From contig DCIN01000047.1 of assembly GCA_002315815.1 (NCBI GenBank), forward strand, positions 37,429 to 64,595: a stretch of DNA of 27,167 nucleotides. The letters are read 5' to 3'. Position numbers and translations under genes: made by a program. Under the pieces are notes generated by a model. That model did no database searches. It was not told the DNA's origin and was given only the letters and a program-made list of their open reading frames with translations. This DNA is from Bacteroidales bacterium UBA1725 (GTDB taxonomy: Bacteria > Bacteroidota > Bacteroidia > Bacteroidales > UBA932). Position 1 is the first letter of the stretch; every line of letters starts with the position of its first letter. Below, piece by piece: positions 7,476 to 15,400 of the stretch.

Positions 7476-8033
7476 ATGCCGGATACTTCTATGCTCGACA
7501 ATTTTGAGACCGTACTCGAGGATGGTCTTGTCAAACTCTGTCGCAGTGCCGGTCTTCTGGACTCCGGTATGTTGCAGAGTTCTCCTGACATAGATTCAAA
7601 ATGGAAGGACGAATATCTGGAGGCTTATGTGGCCGATGCCGTCGAGAACTTCAATTCATATCCCGAATCCACCGTCGCCTGGCCTGCCTTTCTGGGTATG
7701 GCGGTGGCTCACAACTGGGATACGGACTGGGAACGCCACTCCCGGGACAGATATTGTGATTATTACGGATTGCGGGGCTTCGATGATATGGATGAGCACA
7801 TCCTTTCGGATATTCTGGGCTTGGATGCCGCTGCTGCGGCACGCTTGAGTGATTCGGTGAGCGGCTGCGCCGTGGCTGCGCTCAGCCTCGTACGCCACGA
7901 GGGCATCGAAGCACAGACTGCGGACGGATTCTTCGTTCTGGTAAGGATATATTGCGTGATGTTCCGCCTCGGATCGGCGATGGAGTTGAAGCGTCTGGGC
8001 TACAGAATGGTGAACGGACATCAAAGTGCGTAG
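7476..8033 (+). CDS. Conserved Bacteroidota protein of unknown function, 185 residues
   Basis: No domain recognised. This is a soluble, acidic, largely helical protein without a signal peptide or membrane segment. Conserved-looking segments are WPAFLGMAVAHNWDTDWERH, the RGFDDMDEHI loop, and a C-terminal ELKRLGYRM. From memory, similar proteins occur in Bacteroides, where they are also unnamed; I could not check this. It lies 6 bases after lptB in the dnaX-lptB operon, so it should be expressed with them, but the position alone does not give a function. Its 3' end overlaps the convergent response regulator gene by 13 bases (8021-8033). Confidence 0.8.
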   Translation: MPDTSMLDNFETVLEDGLVKLCRSAGLLDSGMLQSSPDIDSKWKDEYLEAYVADAVENFNSYPESTVAWPAFLGMAVAHNWDTDWERHSRDRYCDYYGLRGFDDMDEHILSDILGLDAAAAARLSDSVSGCAVAALSLVRHEGIEAQTADGFFVLVRIYCVMFRLGSAMELKRLGYRMVNGHQSA

Positions 8034-9169
8034 TCCTGCACGTTCTGCTCAGAAATCTCGGAGTCCCCAAGTATCAGCAGCCTTTCCACTACATTCCTGA
8101 GCTCTCTGATGTTCCCGGGCCAGGTTTTGCGGCACAGCAGTTCAATCGCTCCTGCACTGAAATTCTTTTTTGCCATACCGGTTTCTGTGCATATCAGATT
8201 CACGAAATGGTCCGTCAGCAGGGGAATGTCCTCTTTTCTGGAATCCAGAGACGGCACTTCAATTACTATCACGCTCAATCTGTGGTAGAGATCTTCCCTG
8301 AAATTGCCCTTCGCAATCTCCTCCCGGAGATTCTTGTTGGTAGCGGCGAGCACCCGCACATCAACTTCGATATCCTTGTCGGACCCCACCCGTGACAGTT
8401 TTTTCTCCTGCAGCACCCGTAGCACCTTGGCCTGGGCGGCAAGACTCATATCTCCGATCTCATCCAGGAAAAGTGTCCCGCCGTCGGCCTGTTCGAACTT
8501 ACCCTTATGCTGTTTTACGGCTGAGGTGAACGACCCTTTCTCGTGTCCGAACAGCTCACTTTCTATCAGTTCCGAAGGTATGGCGGCGCAGTTCACCTCT
8601 ATGTACGGCAATGCGCTGCGGTTGCTGTTTCTGTACAGGCTGCGGGCCACGAGTTCCTTGCCGGAGCCGTTGGGTCCCGTGATGAGCACTCTGGCATCCG
8701 TGCAGGCAACCTTGTCTATCATTTCACGAACGCGCATCATTGCAGGTGACTTTCCCACCATATCCTGCCCGAAGACTTTCTTCTTGAGTACTTTGTTCTG
8801 GTTCGTCAGGTTGTTTCTCTCTCCCGCGTTCTTGATGGTAATGAGTATGCGGTTGAGGTCCAGTGGCTTCTCTATGAAGTCGAACGCTCCTTTCTTGATG
8901 CAGTCCACTGCGGTGGCAATGTCCCCGTGTCCGGAAATCATCACTACTGATGAATCGACACCTTCGGCCTGAAGTTTTTCAAGTACCTCCAGTCCGTCGG
9001 TCACGGGCATCTTGATGTCGCAAAAAATAATGTCGAAATGCTCTTTGAGAGCTAGCTCAAGGCCTTTGGCCCCGTCCTCGGCCGTCTCGACCTGGTGGCC
9101 TTCGTCTCCGAGAATCTCGCCGAAAGAATTACGGATGGCCCTTTCGTCGTCTATTATCAGAATGTTCAT
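8021..9169 (-). CDS. Sigma-54-type response regulator lacking a DNA-binding domain (NtrX-like)
   Basis: A two-component regulator of 382 residues. The receiver domain (about 1-120) has D7/D8, phospho-acceptor D51 and K101. A short linker precedes the AAA+ sigma-54 interaction domain (about 135-365). Walker A is GPNGSGKE (165-172), Walker B is GGTLFLDEIGD (230-240) and sensor II is in WPGNIRELRNV. The loop that contacts sigma-54, normally GAFTGA, reads GSFTSA (212-217). The protein stops at about residue 382, right after the AAA+ lid. The Fis-type helix-turn-helix found in NtrC/NtrX is absent, and no continuation is visible in other frames. The start follows a tRNA gene by 6 bases. The likely partner is the NtrY-like kinase at 12492, by family analogy only. 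It overlaps the convergent unknown gene by 13 bases. Confidence 0.93.
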   Translation of the reverse strand: MNILIIDDERAIRNSFGEILGDEGHQVETAEDGAKGLELALKEHFDIIFCDIKMPVTDGLEVLEKLQAEGVDSSVVMISGHGDIATAVDCIKKGAFDFIEKPLDLNRILITIKNAGERNNLTNQNKVLKKKVFGQDMVGKSPAMMRVREMIDKVACTDARVLITGPNGSGKELVARSLYRNSNRSALPYIEVNCAAIPSELIESELFGHEKGSFTSAVKQHKGKFEQADGGTLFLDEIGDMSLAAQAKVLRVLQEKKLSRVGSDKDIEVDVRVLAATNKNLREEIAKGNFREDLYHRLSVIVIEVPSLDSRKEDIPLLTDHFVNLICTETGMAKKNFSAGAIELLCRKTWPGNIRELRNVVERLLILGDSEISEQNVQDYAL

Positions 9170-9175
9170 ATTCCG

Positions 9176-9248
9176 TGGAGCATAGGGGGGTCGAACCCCT
9201 GACCTCCAGATTGCGAACCTGGCGCTCTACCAACTGAGCTAATACCCC
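9176..9248 (-). tRNA. tRNA-Ala (anticodon CGC)
   Basis: Read on the reverse strand the 73 bases fold as a full cloverleaf. The acceptor stem is GGGGTAT/ATGCTCC with the alanine identity pair G3:U70. The D arm is GCTC/GAGC, the anticodon stem CCAGG/TCTGG with loop TTCGCAA, and the T arm AGGGG-TTCGACC-CCCCT. The discriminator is A73. Loop positions 34-36 read CGC, which decodes GCG. CCA is not encoded (the next bases are CGG), so it must be added enzymatically. The 3' end lies 6 bases before the response regulator ATG. Confidence 0.95.
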
Positions 9249-9259
9249 TGATGAGTCCG

Positions 9260-9267
9260 CAAATTTA
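9260..9267 (-). promoter_or_regulatory. -7 element for tRNA-Ala and perhaps the response regulator
   Basis: On the reverse strand TAAATTTG matches TAnnTTTG and lies 11 bases before the tRNA 5' end, a good fit for a short pre-tRNA leader. No clear -33 TTTG is visible. No separate promoter can fit between the tRNA and the regulator, so this element may serve both. Confidence 0.45.
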
Positions 9268-9288
9268 GCAAAAGTTTGGATTATTTCT

Positions 9289-9296
9289 TAACTTAG
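9289..9296 (+). promoter_or_regulatory. Possible weak -7 element for cmk
   Basis: TAACTTAG is a 5-of-6 match to TAnnTTTG, with TTTA at 9264-9267 as a weak -33 at a 21-base spacing. The ATG of cmk lies 4 bases beyond, so the transcript would be leaderless. The weak match keeps confidence low. Confidence 0.25.
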
Positions 9297-9300
9297 CGGA

Positions 9301-10011
9301 ATGAATATTCCAGAAATCACCATAGCTGTGGACGGCTGCTCCTCTACAGGCAAGAGTTCGTTCTCCAGAAAGCTTGCATATAGACTCGGATTCATTTATC
9401 TCGATTCCGGAGCCCTGTACAGGGGAGTGACTTTGTTCGCGATGGAGCAGGGTTTGATATCTGCGGTCCACAATGATTCCGGGGATTTGTTCTATGAGGT
9501 AAGCCCCTTGTTGCAGCCGGCCCTTTCCGGACTTGAGCTTCATTTCGGACTTGACGGGGGCATCTTTATGGGCCCTCGCCGCATAGACAGGGAAATACGT
9601 TCGATGGAGGTTTCATCCAGGGTAAGCCCAGTCTCGGCTCTTGCGTATGTGAGGAATTATGTCGACGACAGGCTTCATTCGATGGCTGCGGGCGGTTCTG
9701 TGGTAATGGATGGCCGGGACATAGGTACGACTGTGCTGCCCGATGCGGAATTCAAAATATATATGACGGCTTCGGAGGAGGTCAGAGCCCGCAGACGTTA
9801 CGAAGAGCTTAAGGCTTCTGGAAACTGTCTGTCCCTGGAAGAAGTTCTCTCCAATATCAGGGAAAGGGACCGGATTGACTCCAGCAGACAGACGTCTCCT
9901 CTAAGATGTCCTCCCGACGCTTTCGTGCTCGACAATTCTGATATGACCATTGAGGAGGAGCTTTTCTGGGCAGAGGGTGTTATAAGGGGCAAATTCAATA
10001 TTTTGCGATGA
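9301..10011 (+). CDS. cmk: Cytidylate kinase
   Basis: A cytoplasmic NMP kinase that phosphorylates CMP and dCMP to the diphosphates in pyrimidine salvage and nucleotide recycling. It has 236 residues, typical of the family. The P-loop is DGCSSTGKSS (11-20). The CMP-binding region is LDSGALYRGVTLFA, and the conserved DGRDIGTTVLPDAEFKIYMTA segment is intact. The lid contains ARRRYEEL, and the RDRIDSSRQTSPL motif is present. The ATG at 9301 is the family start. The stop overlaps ispH in an ATGA arrangement, so translation of the two is coupled. Confidence 0.96.
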   Translation: MNIPEITIAVDGCSSTGKSSFSRKLAYRLGFIYLDSGALYRGVTLFAMEQGLISAVHNDSGDLFYEVSPLLQPALSGLELHFGLDGGIFMGPRRIDREIRSMEVSSRVSPVSALAYVRNYVDDRLHSMAAGGSVVMDGRDIGTTVLPDAEFKIYMTASEEVRARRRYEELKASGNCLSLEEVLSNIRERDRIDSSRQTSPLRCPPDAFVLDNSDMTIEEELFWAEGVIRGKFNILR

Positions 10012-10904
10012 AGGTTGACATTGACGGCAGCGCCGGCTTCTGCGGCGGTGTCATCCGCGCCATCTCCACGGCGGAAACCTATCTGGCCCGGCACGGAGGA
10101 TGTATGTATTCTCTCGGATCTATAGTTCACAACGAAATGGAACTCGACCGTCTGGAGAATAAAGGGCTTTTCTCCATAGATCGTGAAGACCTCGCCAGTA
10201 TGGGAGACGCTTCCGGAAAAGTGATTCTCATCAGAGCTCACGGCGAAGCTCCCGAGGTTTACGACAGAGTGGCGGACAGCGGTTTCACCCTTGTGGACTG
10301 CACTTGTCCTGTAGTACTCAGACTCCAGAAAGACATCAGGGATGCCTATGCCGGGCTAAAGGATTCAGGATGCGGCGGGTCAATAGTCATTTTCGGCAAG
10401 ATAGGCCATCCGGAAGTCCTCGGCCTCGTAGGGCAGGTGGGAGGCGATGCGGTAGTGGTGGAGGACGTCCAGAGCCTCAGTTCGCAAGAAGTCCGTTCCT
10501 GCATCGATTTCTCATCAGATATCGAACTTTTCTCCCAGACCACAATGAGCCCCTCAGAATACGACCTGCTCAAGGATACTCTCAGGAAGATGATGGGACC
10601 GGGCGCAGTGTTGAATGCGCACGACACCATCTGCTCGCAGGTTGCCGGAAGACATACGAAACTCACCTCTTTCGCCCGTTCGCACGATGCCGTTCTGTTC
10701 GTCTCAGGGAAACACAGTTCAAACGGAAGGGTGCTCTCTGAACTTTGCCGTTCTGTGAATCCTCGTACCTTCAATGTGATATCGCCGGAAGAAATACGTC
10801 CGGAATGGTTCCTCCCCACAGACCGTGTCGGAGTCAGCGGAGCCACTTCCACTCCTCTCTGGCTTCTGGAAGATGTGGCCGAAGCGGTGGAAAATTTGCA
10901 ATAA
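10008..10904 (+). CDS. ispH: 4-hydroxy-3-methylbut-2-enyl diphosphate reductase
   Basis: The last enzyme of the MEP isoprenoid pathway, which reduces HMBPP to IPP and DMAPP with an iron-sulfur cluster. The product has 298 residues. Expected cluster ligands are C12 (GFCGGV), C100 (in DCTCP) and C209 (in DTICSQV). Substrate-binding His are in SIVHN (H41), RAHGE (H78) and KIGHPEV (H134), with SGKHSSNG and SGATSTP near the C-terminus. It overlaps cmk by 4 bases (ATGA). Its tail contains the -33 element of the efp promoter. Its presence says this organism makes isoprenoids by the MEP route, as Bacteroidales generally do. Confidence 0.96.
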   Translation: MKVDIDGSAGFCGGVIRAISTAETYLARHGGCMYSLGSIVHNEMELDRLENKGLFSIDREDLASMGDASGKVILIRAHGEAPEVYDRVADSGFTLVDCTCPVVLRLQKDIRDAYAGLKDSGCGGSIVIFGKIGHPEVLGLVGQVGGDAVVVEDVQSLSSQEVRSCIDFSSDIELFSQTTMSPSEYDLLKDTLRKMMGPGAVLNAHDTICSQVAGRHTKLTSFARSHDAVLFVSGKHSSNGRVLSELCRSVNPRTFNVISPEEIRPEWFLPTDRVGVSGATSTPLWLLEDVAEAVENLQ

Positions 10905-10926
10905 TTCCCTCTTTTGCGTAAATTTG
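10895..10926 (+). promoter_or_regulatory. Bacteroidota-type promoter for efp
   Basis: TTTG at 10895-10898 and TAAATTTG at 10919-10926 are full matches to the -33 and -7 elements, with a 20-base spacer. The efp ATG is at 10946, leaving a leader of roughly 15 bases. The -33 element lies inside the end of ispH, so efp has its own promoter while possibly also being read from cmk-ispH. Confidence 0.7.
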
Positions 10927-10945
10927 TACAATTTATAGTTTTTAT

Positions 10946-11512
10946 ATGGCAACAACAGCTGATTTCAAGAACGGTCTTTACCTCAAGTTCAACGAGAAGC
11001 CCTGTATGATAGTCTGGTTCCAGCACGTGAAACCCGGCAAGGGCCCCGCTTTTGTCAAGACCAAGCTACGCAATCTCGAGAACGGCAGAATACTCGAGAA
11101 CACTTTCACCGCAGGCGCCAAGATTGAGACAATCGAGGTGGAGCGTCGTCCCTACCAGTTCCTCTATGCAGAGGATGATGGCTTCAACTTTATGCACGAG
11201 GAAACTTACGAACAGATTAAGCTCCCTAAGGAAGTTGTTGATAATTCTGACCTTATGAAGGACGGTCAGCACGTCGAGATGATGTTCGTAACCGGAGACG
11301 AGGAGCGCTGCCTCACTTGCGAACTCCCCACTTATGTAACTCTTGAGGTTACTTATTCCGAACCGGCTGTGAAGGGCAACACCGCATCCACTTCCGCCCT
11401 TAAGGAGGTTACTCTGGAGACAGGAGCCAAGATTATGGTTCCTCTGTTCATCAATACCGGCGATGTGATAACGGTCAATACTACCGACCGTTCATACGGG
11501 CAGAGGGTCTGA
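10946..11512 (+). CDS. efp: Translation elongation factor P
   Basis: Binds the ribosome next to the P-site tRNA and relieves stalling at polyproline stretches. It has 188 residues in the expected KOW-like plus two OB-domain layout. The loop tip that reaches the peptidyl-transferase centre reads KPGKGPAFVK, with the conserved lysine at K32. The C-terminal signature GDVITVNTTDRSYGQRV is complete. The genes for the enzymes that modify the lysine in other bacteria (epmA, epmB, dhs-type) are not in this window. Its last 32 bases overlap the convergent DUF4783 gene. Confidence 0.97.
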   Translation: MATTADFKNGLYLKFNEKPCMIVWFQHVKPGKGPAFVKTKLRNLENGRILENTFTAGAKIETIEVERRPYQFLYAEDDGFNFMHEETYEQIKLPKEVVDNSDLMKDGQHVEMMFVTGDEERCLTCELPTYVTLEVTYSEPAVKGNTASTSALKEVTLETGAKIMVPLFINTGDVITVNTTDRSYGQRV

Positions 11513-11915
11513 ACTGACCCCGCTCGATACTGAGCTGCTGAATAAGATACGTGCTGTCCTTGCGGGCAACAAAGATTGTCACGTCAAATCTCTCGCCCCC
11601 GGCAATCATAGTGCCGAGGGCGTATTTCATATTGGAACGCCCGGCCGTGTGGGTGATGGTGAACTCTTTCGGGGGATATGAGGCGAAAAACGACTTGAAT
11701 ATCTGCCTTGCCTGTGTCTTGCTTGCCGGGCTCTCCTGCGAGATTACTGATACCTGAAGGTTGTCGGCGAACCACGCGGAAAGTGATTCCGCATCTCCCT
11801 TCCCCAGATACTTGCTGATGGGCGTGAAAACGTTTGTGTTGTTTATCTGGGCGGAGCAGACATTTCCTGCGGTCAGTAATACCAGCATAAGTGTCAATGT
11901 CTCAAATGTCTTCAT
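11481..11915 (-). CDS. DUF4783 family secreted protein
   Basis: An exported protein of 144 residues with a signal peptide (MKTFETLTLMLVLLTAGNVCSAQ). The mature part has features I associate with DUF4783 in Bacteroidota: an early TPISKYLGKGDAESLSAWFAD, then SKTQARQIFKSFFASYPPKEF, and a core of small beta strands with MKYALGTMIAGGERFDVTIFV. The fold is probably NTF2-like with one compact domain; this and any function are inference. It shares an interlocked divergent promoter with rlmH. Its C-terminal tail (about residues 134-144) is encoded antisense to the end of efp. Confidence 0.85.
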   Translation of the reverse strand: MKTFETLTLMLVLLTAGNVCSAQINNTNVFTPISKYLGKGDAESLSAWFADNLQVSVISQESPASKTQARQIFKSFFASYPPKEFTITHTAGRSNMKYALGTMIAGGERFDVTIFVARKDSTYLIQQLSIERGQFRPSARMNGR

Positions 11916-11948
11916 CAGTTTCTCTCTTTTTCTTTGCCTAAAAAAATC

Positions 11949-11981
11949 TTTGCCAAAAATACTCTATCTTTTGTATATTTG
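11949..11981 (+). promoter_or_regulatory. Promoter for rlmH (interlocked with the DUF4783 promoter)
   Basis: TTTG at 11949-11952 and TATATTTG at 11974-11981, spacer 21 bases, are full consensus matches. The rlmH ATG at 11997 lies 15 bases past the -7 box. The same DNA carries the opposite-strand promoter, whose elements are at 11985-11982 and 11961-11954. Confidence 0.7.
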
Positions 11982-11985
11982 CAAA
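11954..11985 (-). promoter_or_regulatory. Promoter for the DUF4783 gene (interlocked with the rlmH promoter)
   Basis: On the reverse strand TTTG at 11985-11982 and TATTTTTG at 11961-11954, spacer 20 bases, are full consensus matches. The leader to the ATG at 11915 is about 35 bases. An inverted repeat CTTTGC (11948-11953) / GCAAAG (11981-11986) brackets the region and follows from the two promoters mirroring each other. Confidence 0.65.
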
Positions 11986-11996
11986 GATATAGTGAA

Positions 11997-12470
11997 ATGA
12001 GGATTACTCTTCTGGTTGTTGGCAGGACGGATTCCGGCTGGGTTTCCGAAGGTCTCGGTATGTATGTGGAACGTCTGAAACACTACGCTCCATTCACCCT
12101 TGCAGAAATTCCGGAACTCCGTAATGTCTCTGCCTTCAGCCGTGAACAGATTAAGGACAGGGAGGGTAAACTCATATTGGCAAAACTCAAACCTCAGGAT
12201 TATGTGGTGCTGCTGGATGAGCACGGTACCGAGCACCGTTCTCTGGATTTCGCAGCTTCGCTTCAGGATAAGATTTCCAGAACAGGCCGGGATATGGTAT
12301 TCGTGGTGGGAGGGGCCTATGGCTTTTCCTCTGCGGTAAGGACCCGCGCAGATTCTATGATATCTCTTTCCCGAATGACTTTTTCCCACCAGCTTGTAAG
12401 GGTGGTGTTCGCCGAACAGTTGTACCGTGCGTTCACGATAATGCACGGAGAACCTTATCACCACGAATGA
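11997..12470 (+). CDS. rlmH: 23S rRNA (pseudouridine-1915-N3)-methyltransferase
   Basis: A SPOUT-class methyltransferase that modifies pseudouridine 1915 in helix 69 of 23S rRNA, acting on assembled 70S ribosomes as a homodimer. It has 157 residues, like Escherichia coli RlmH (155). The trefoil-knot SAM site is in the C-terminal half: LLDEHGTEHRS, FVVGGAYGFSSAV and the closing LSRMTFSHQLVRVVFAEQLY...GEPYHH. I start at ATG 11997 (MRITLLVVGRT), the family start. The frame extends upstream to 11934 but that stretch lies inside the promoter. The kinase gene follows after 21 bases and may be co-transcribed. Confidence 0.96.
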   Translation: MRITLLVVGRTDSGWVSEGLGMYVERLKHYAPFTLAEIPELRNVSAFSREQIKDREGKLILAKLKPQDYVVLLDEHGTEHRSLDFAASLQDKISRTGRDMVFVVGGAYGFSSAVRTRADSMISLSRMTFSHQLVRVVFAEQLYRAFTIMHGEPYHHE

Positions 12471-12491
12471 CAAAGAAATGATGTTGGAAAA

Positions 12492-15400
12492 ATGATGGAA
12501 AAGAGAAGACTCAAAGACTTTTTTTCCGCCCTGTTGGCCCTTTCCGGTGTCTTGCTGTTCCTTGCAGCCATCTTCCTTTCGGATTCTCAGGGAGACGGCA
12601 ACGCTGTGGCGCGCCGTCTTGAAAGAAGGGTGGAGCACCGTCTGATACTGCTCGATGACTGTATAGGCAACCCTTCTCTCCGTGTTCCCGAGGATATGGT
12701 GATTTACAGGTATGTGAATGACACTCTGTATTCCTGGAGCAACTCTTTCCCATTGCTCAACGACAATCTCAAAGGCCGTCTTGCAATCCAGAGACTAATG
12801 GATGCCAGAAGGAACTTCGTCGTTTCTCCGCTCGCTGAGATAACTGACAGCCTTGTCTTCTGCAATCTTGGAAACAAATGGTTTCTGGCCAAAAGCGTAA
12901 CGGACGGATCTGCCAAGGTTGTGGCGGGAATAGCAATGGAAGAGAACCCCGAGCTGCATCTTGATGACAGGTATTCCTTAGTTCCACTCTCCAACAGTAC
13001 GGGTATTCCGGTATCCATATACGGCAGACCTGCGTTCAAGGTCAGTTGCGAATCTCTGGCAGAAAACCGCAATCTCAACTCCGGCCTCATTTGGGCGGCT
13101 TTCGCATTGATTCTGACAGCGGCTTTCCTGTTTCTGGAATCGAAGCGCTGTCTTTTCAGATGCGTATCGGTCACCGTGTTGCTGCTTGTCCTTACCGCGT
13201 CAATGTATCTGTGGAGCAGAGACACAGGTCCCGGGGTAGAATGGATATTCTCTCCACTTCTCTATTCCGGAGGACCGATGTTCACCTCTCTGGGCTCGCT
13301 TCTGCTCATCAATCTGTTCATAATCCTGCCTGTCATCTCACTTTACCTTGTCCGCAGGAATCTCTCCGGGATAATAAGGAAGAAGTGGGCTGTGGTCTCC
13401 TGTCTCGTTGCCGGATTCCTTTTCTCAGCAGCTGTATGTGTATATGCCTTCCTGGCTCTGAAAAATCTTGTGATGAATTCCAATATTTCATTGGAACTCT
13501 TCAAGGTTGAGGACCTTTCGGTTTGGAGCTTCGTCGTGTATCTGTCATTCATACTGCTGCTGTTCTCAGTACCGCTCATCGCCCGAATGCTCCGTCCTGC
13601 GCTTTCTGTGCTGACCGGTTCCCATCCCGATGCCCTGTCCAACGCGGGAAGAATCGTGTTTGCGGCTCTGGTATCGTTATTTCTTGTCACGGAGACATCG
13701 GTGCTCGGATTCCGTAAGGAATGCGACAGACTTGAGGTTTGGGCGAACAGACTGGCAGTGGAGAGGGATATTATGCTTGAACTGTTTTTGATGGGACAGG
13801 AGCCCAACATTCAGGATAATATTTTTATTTCTTCATTGTCTTTCCTTGCCGATCAAGAGAACTATATCCGGAATATTATTGTCGAGAGATTTCTTTCTCC
13901 TGTGTCGAGAGATTACAACGTCACCGTTTATGTACTGAACGAGGATACTCCCAGACGACGTGTGCAGATGCTCAATTCGCGCATATCTTCCGGGGAACCT
14001 ATAGCTGAGAATTCCCATTTCCTGTATTGCGAGACATCGTCAGGCCAGCCGCGCTATGACGGAGTCTTCGTGTTTATGCACCAAAAATATGGCGTGTCAC
14101 GTGTCATCGTGGAGGTGCAACCGAGATCCTTAAGTCAGGAGAAAGGCTACCGTGCCCTCATCGGCACTTCCTCACCGGGGCGATTCGACATCCCCGACCA
14201 GTATTCCTTCGCCAGATACAAGGATAAGGCGCTGGTCAACTACAAGGGCAACTACGCTTATCCTTCCGTAATCTCCGCCGGTTTTTTCCCTGAAGCTTTC
14301 GATGGTACCGGTACCACGTTCAAGGCTGAGGGCTATCTGCATTTCGTCAACACAATCTCCGAACAGGAGTCTGTGGTCATTTCCCGCCCGGTGCTTTCTG
14401 TCTGGTATCATCTCGTAGCCTCCCTGTTCGTGGCCCTGCTCGCCTTCCTCATTGCCAGCCTTGCCGTAATCGGCAGTTCTGCACGCAAGACTGACCGAAA
14501 AGGCTACTTCAAGACCAGAATCAGCTGGCTGGTGATGATCTCCCTTTTTCTGACTCTGGTAACCCTTTCCGTCGCAAGTGTGGTTTATGTCTCCAACAGG
14601 AACGAAGACAATCTTCATAATCTGATGTCGGACCGTATTTCGTCCATTCAGGGGCTTATGGAGGAAGAGATGAATAATGTCCGGCCGGGAACTGCCGGCG
14701 GCGGCAGGATGGGTTGGATGAGCACTCAATTTCAGACTTCGGTGGAGACGGTGGCTTCCAATACGGATTCCGACATCACTCTGTATATGGGCGACGGCAA
14801 GCTTTCTCTGTCCACCTACAGGGATATGATGGAGGAGAATATGAACGGCACCCTTATCAACAGGACTGCTTTTGAAAATATTGTAATCAAAGGCAAGCGC
14901 TTCTTCATCCAGAAAGAGAAATATGAAGGGGTCTGGATTTATAATATGTATGCTCCTCTTTACGGTCCCAACAACAGGGTCAACTGGATAATGTGCACTC
15001 CATATACCGGGGGCGAGACCAGAGCGATGGAGACCGACACTTTGAGGCATATCTTCACCATCTTTACGATTTTCATCGCACTGCTCCTGCTTGCAAGATT
15101 CGCCCTCAACCAGGTTCTTGGCAGGATGTTCAAGCCCTTGAACGAAATGGGCAGAAAAATGGACCGCGCCGGTCTGGATTCTCTCGAGCACATTGAATAC
15201 GGCAGAAAGGACGAAATCTCGACTCTCGTGGAGGCATACAACAGTATGGTCGATGAACTGTCGGAGAATTCCCTCAAACTCGCCCAGGCGGAGAGAGACA
15301 AGGCCTGGAGCGGAATGGCACGACAGGTGGCTCACGAAATAAAGAATCCTCTCACTCCAATGAAGCTGCAGGTCCAGAGACTGATGCGCCTAAAGCAGCG

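Noticed and set aside
14172..15335. A 387-residue open frame on the reverse strand across the histidine kinase
   Set aside because: It is antisense to the conserved kinase region, with no domain, promoter or start signal. It is treated as a shadow.
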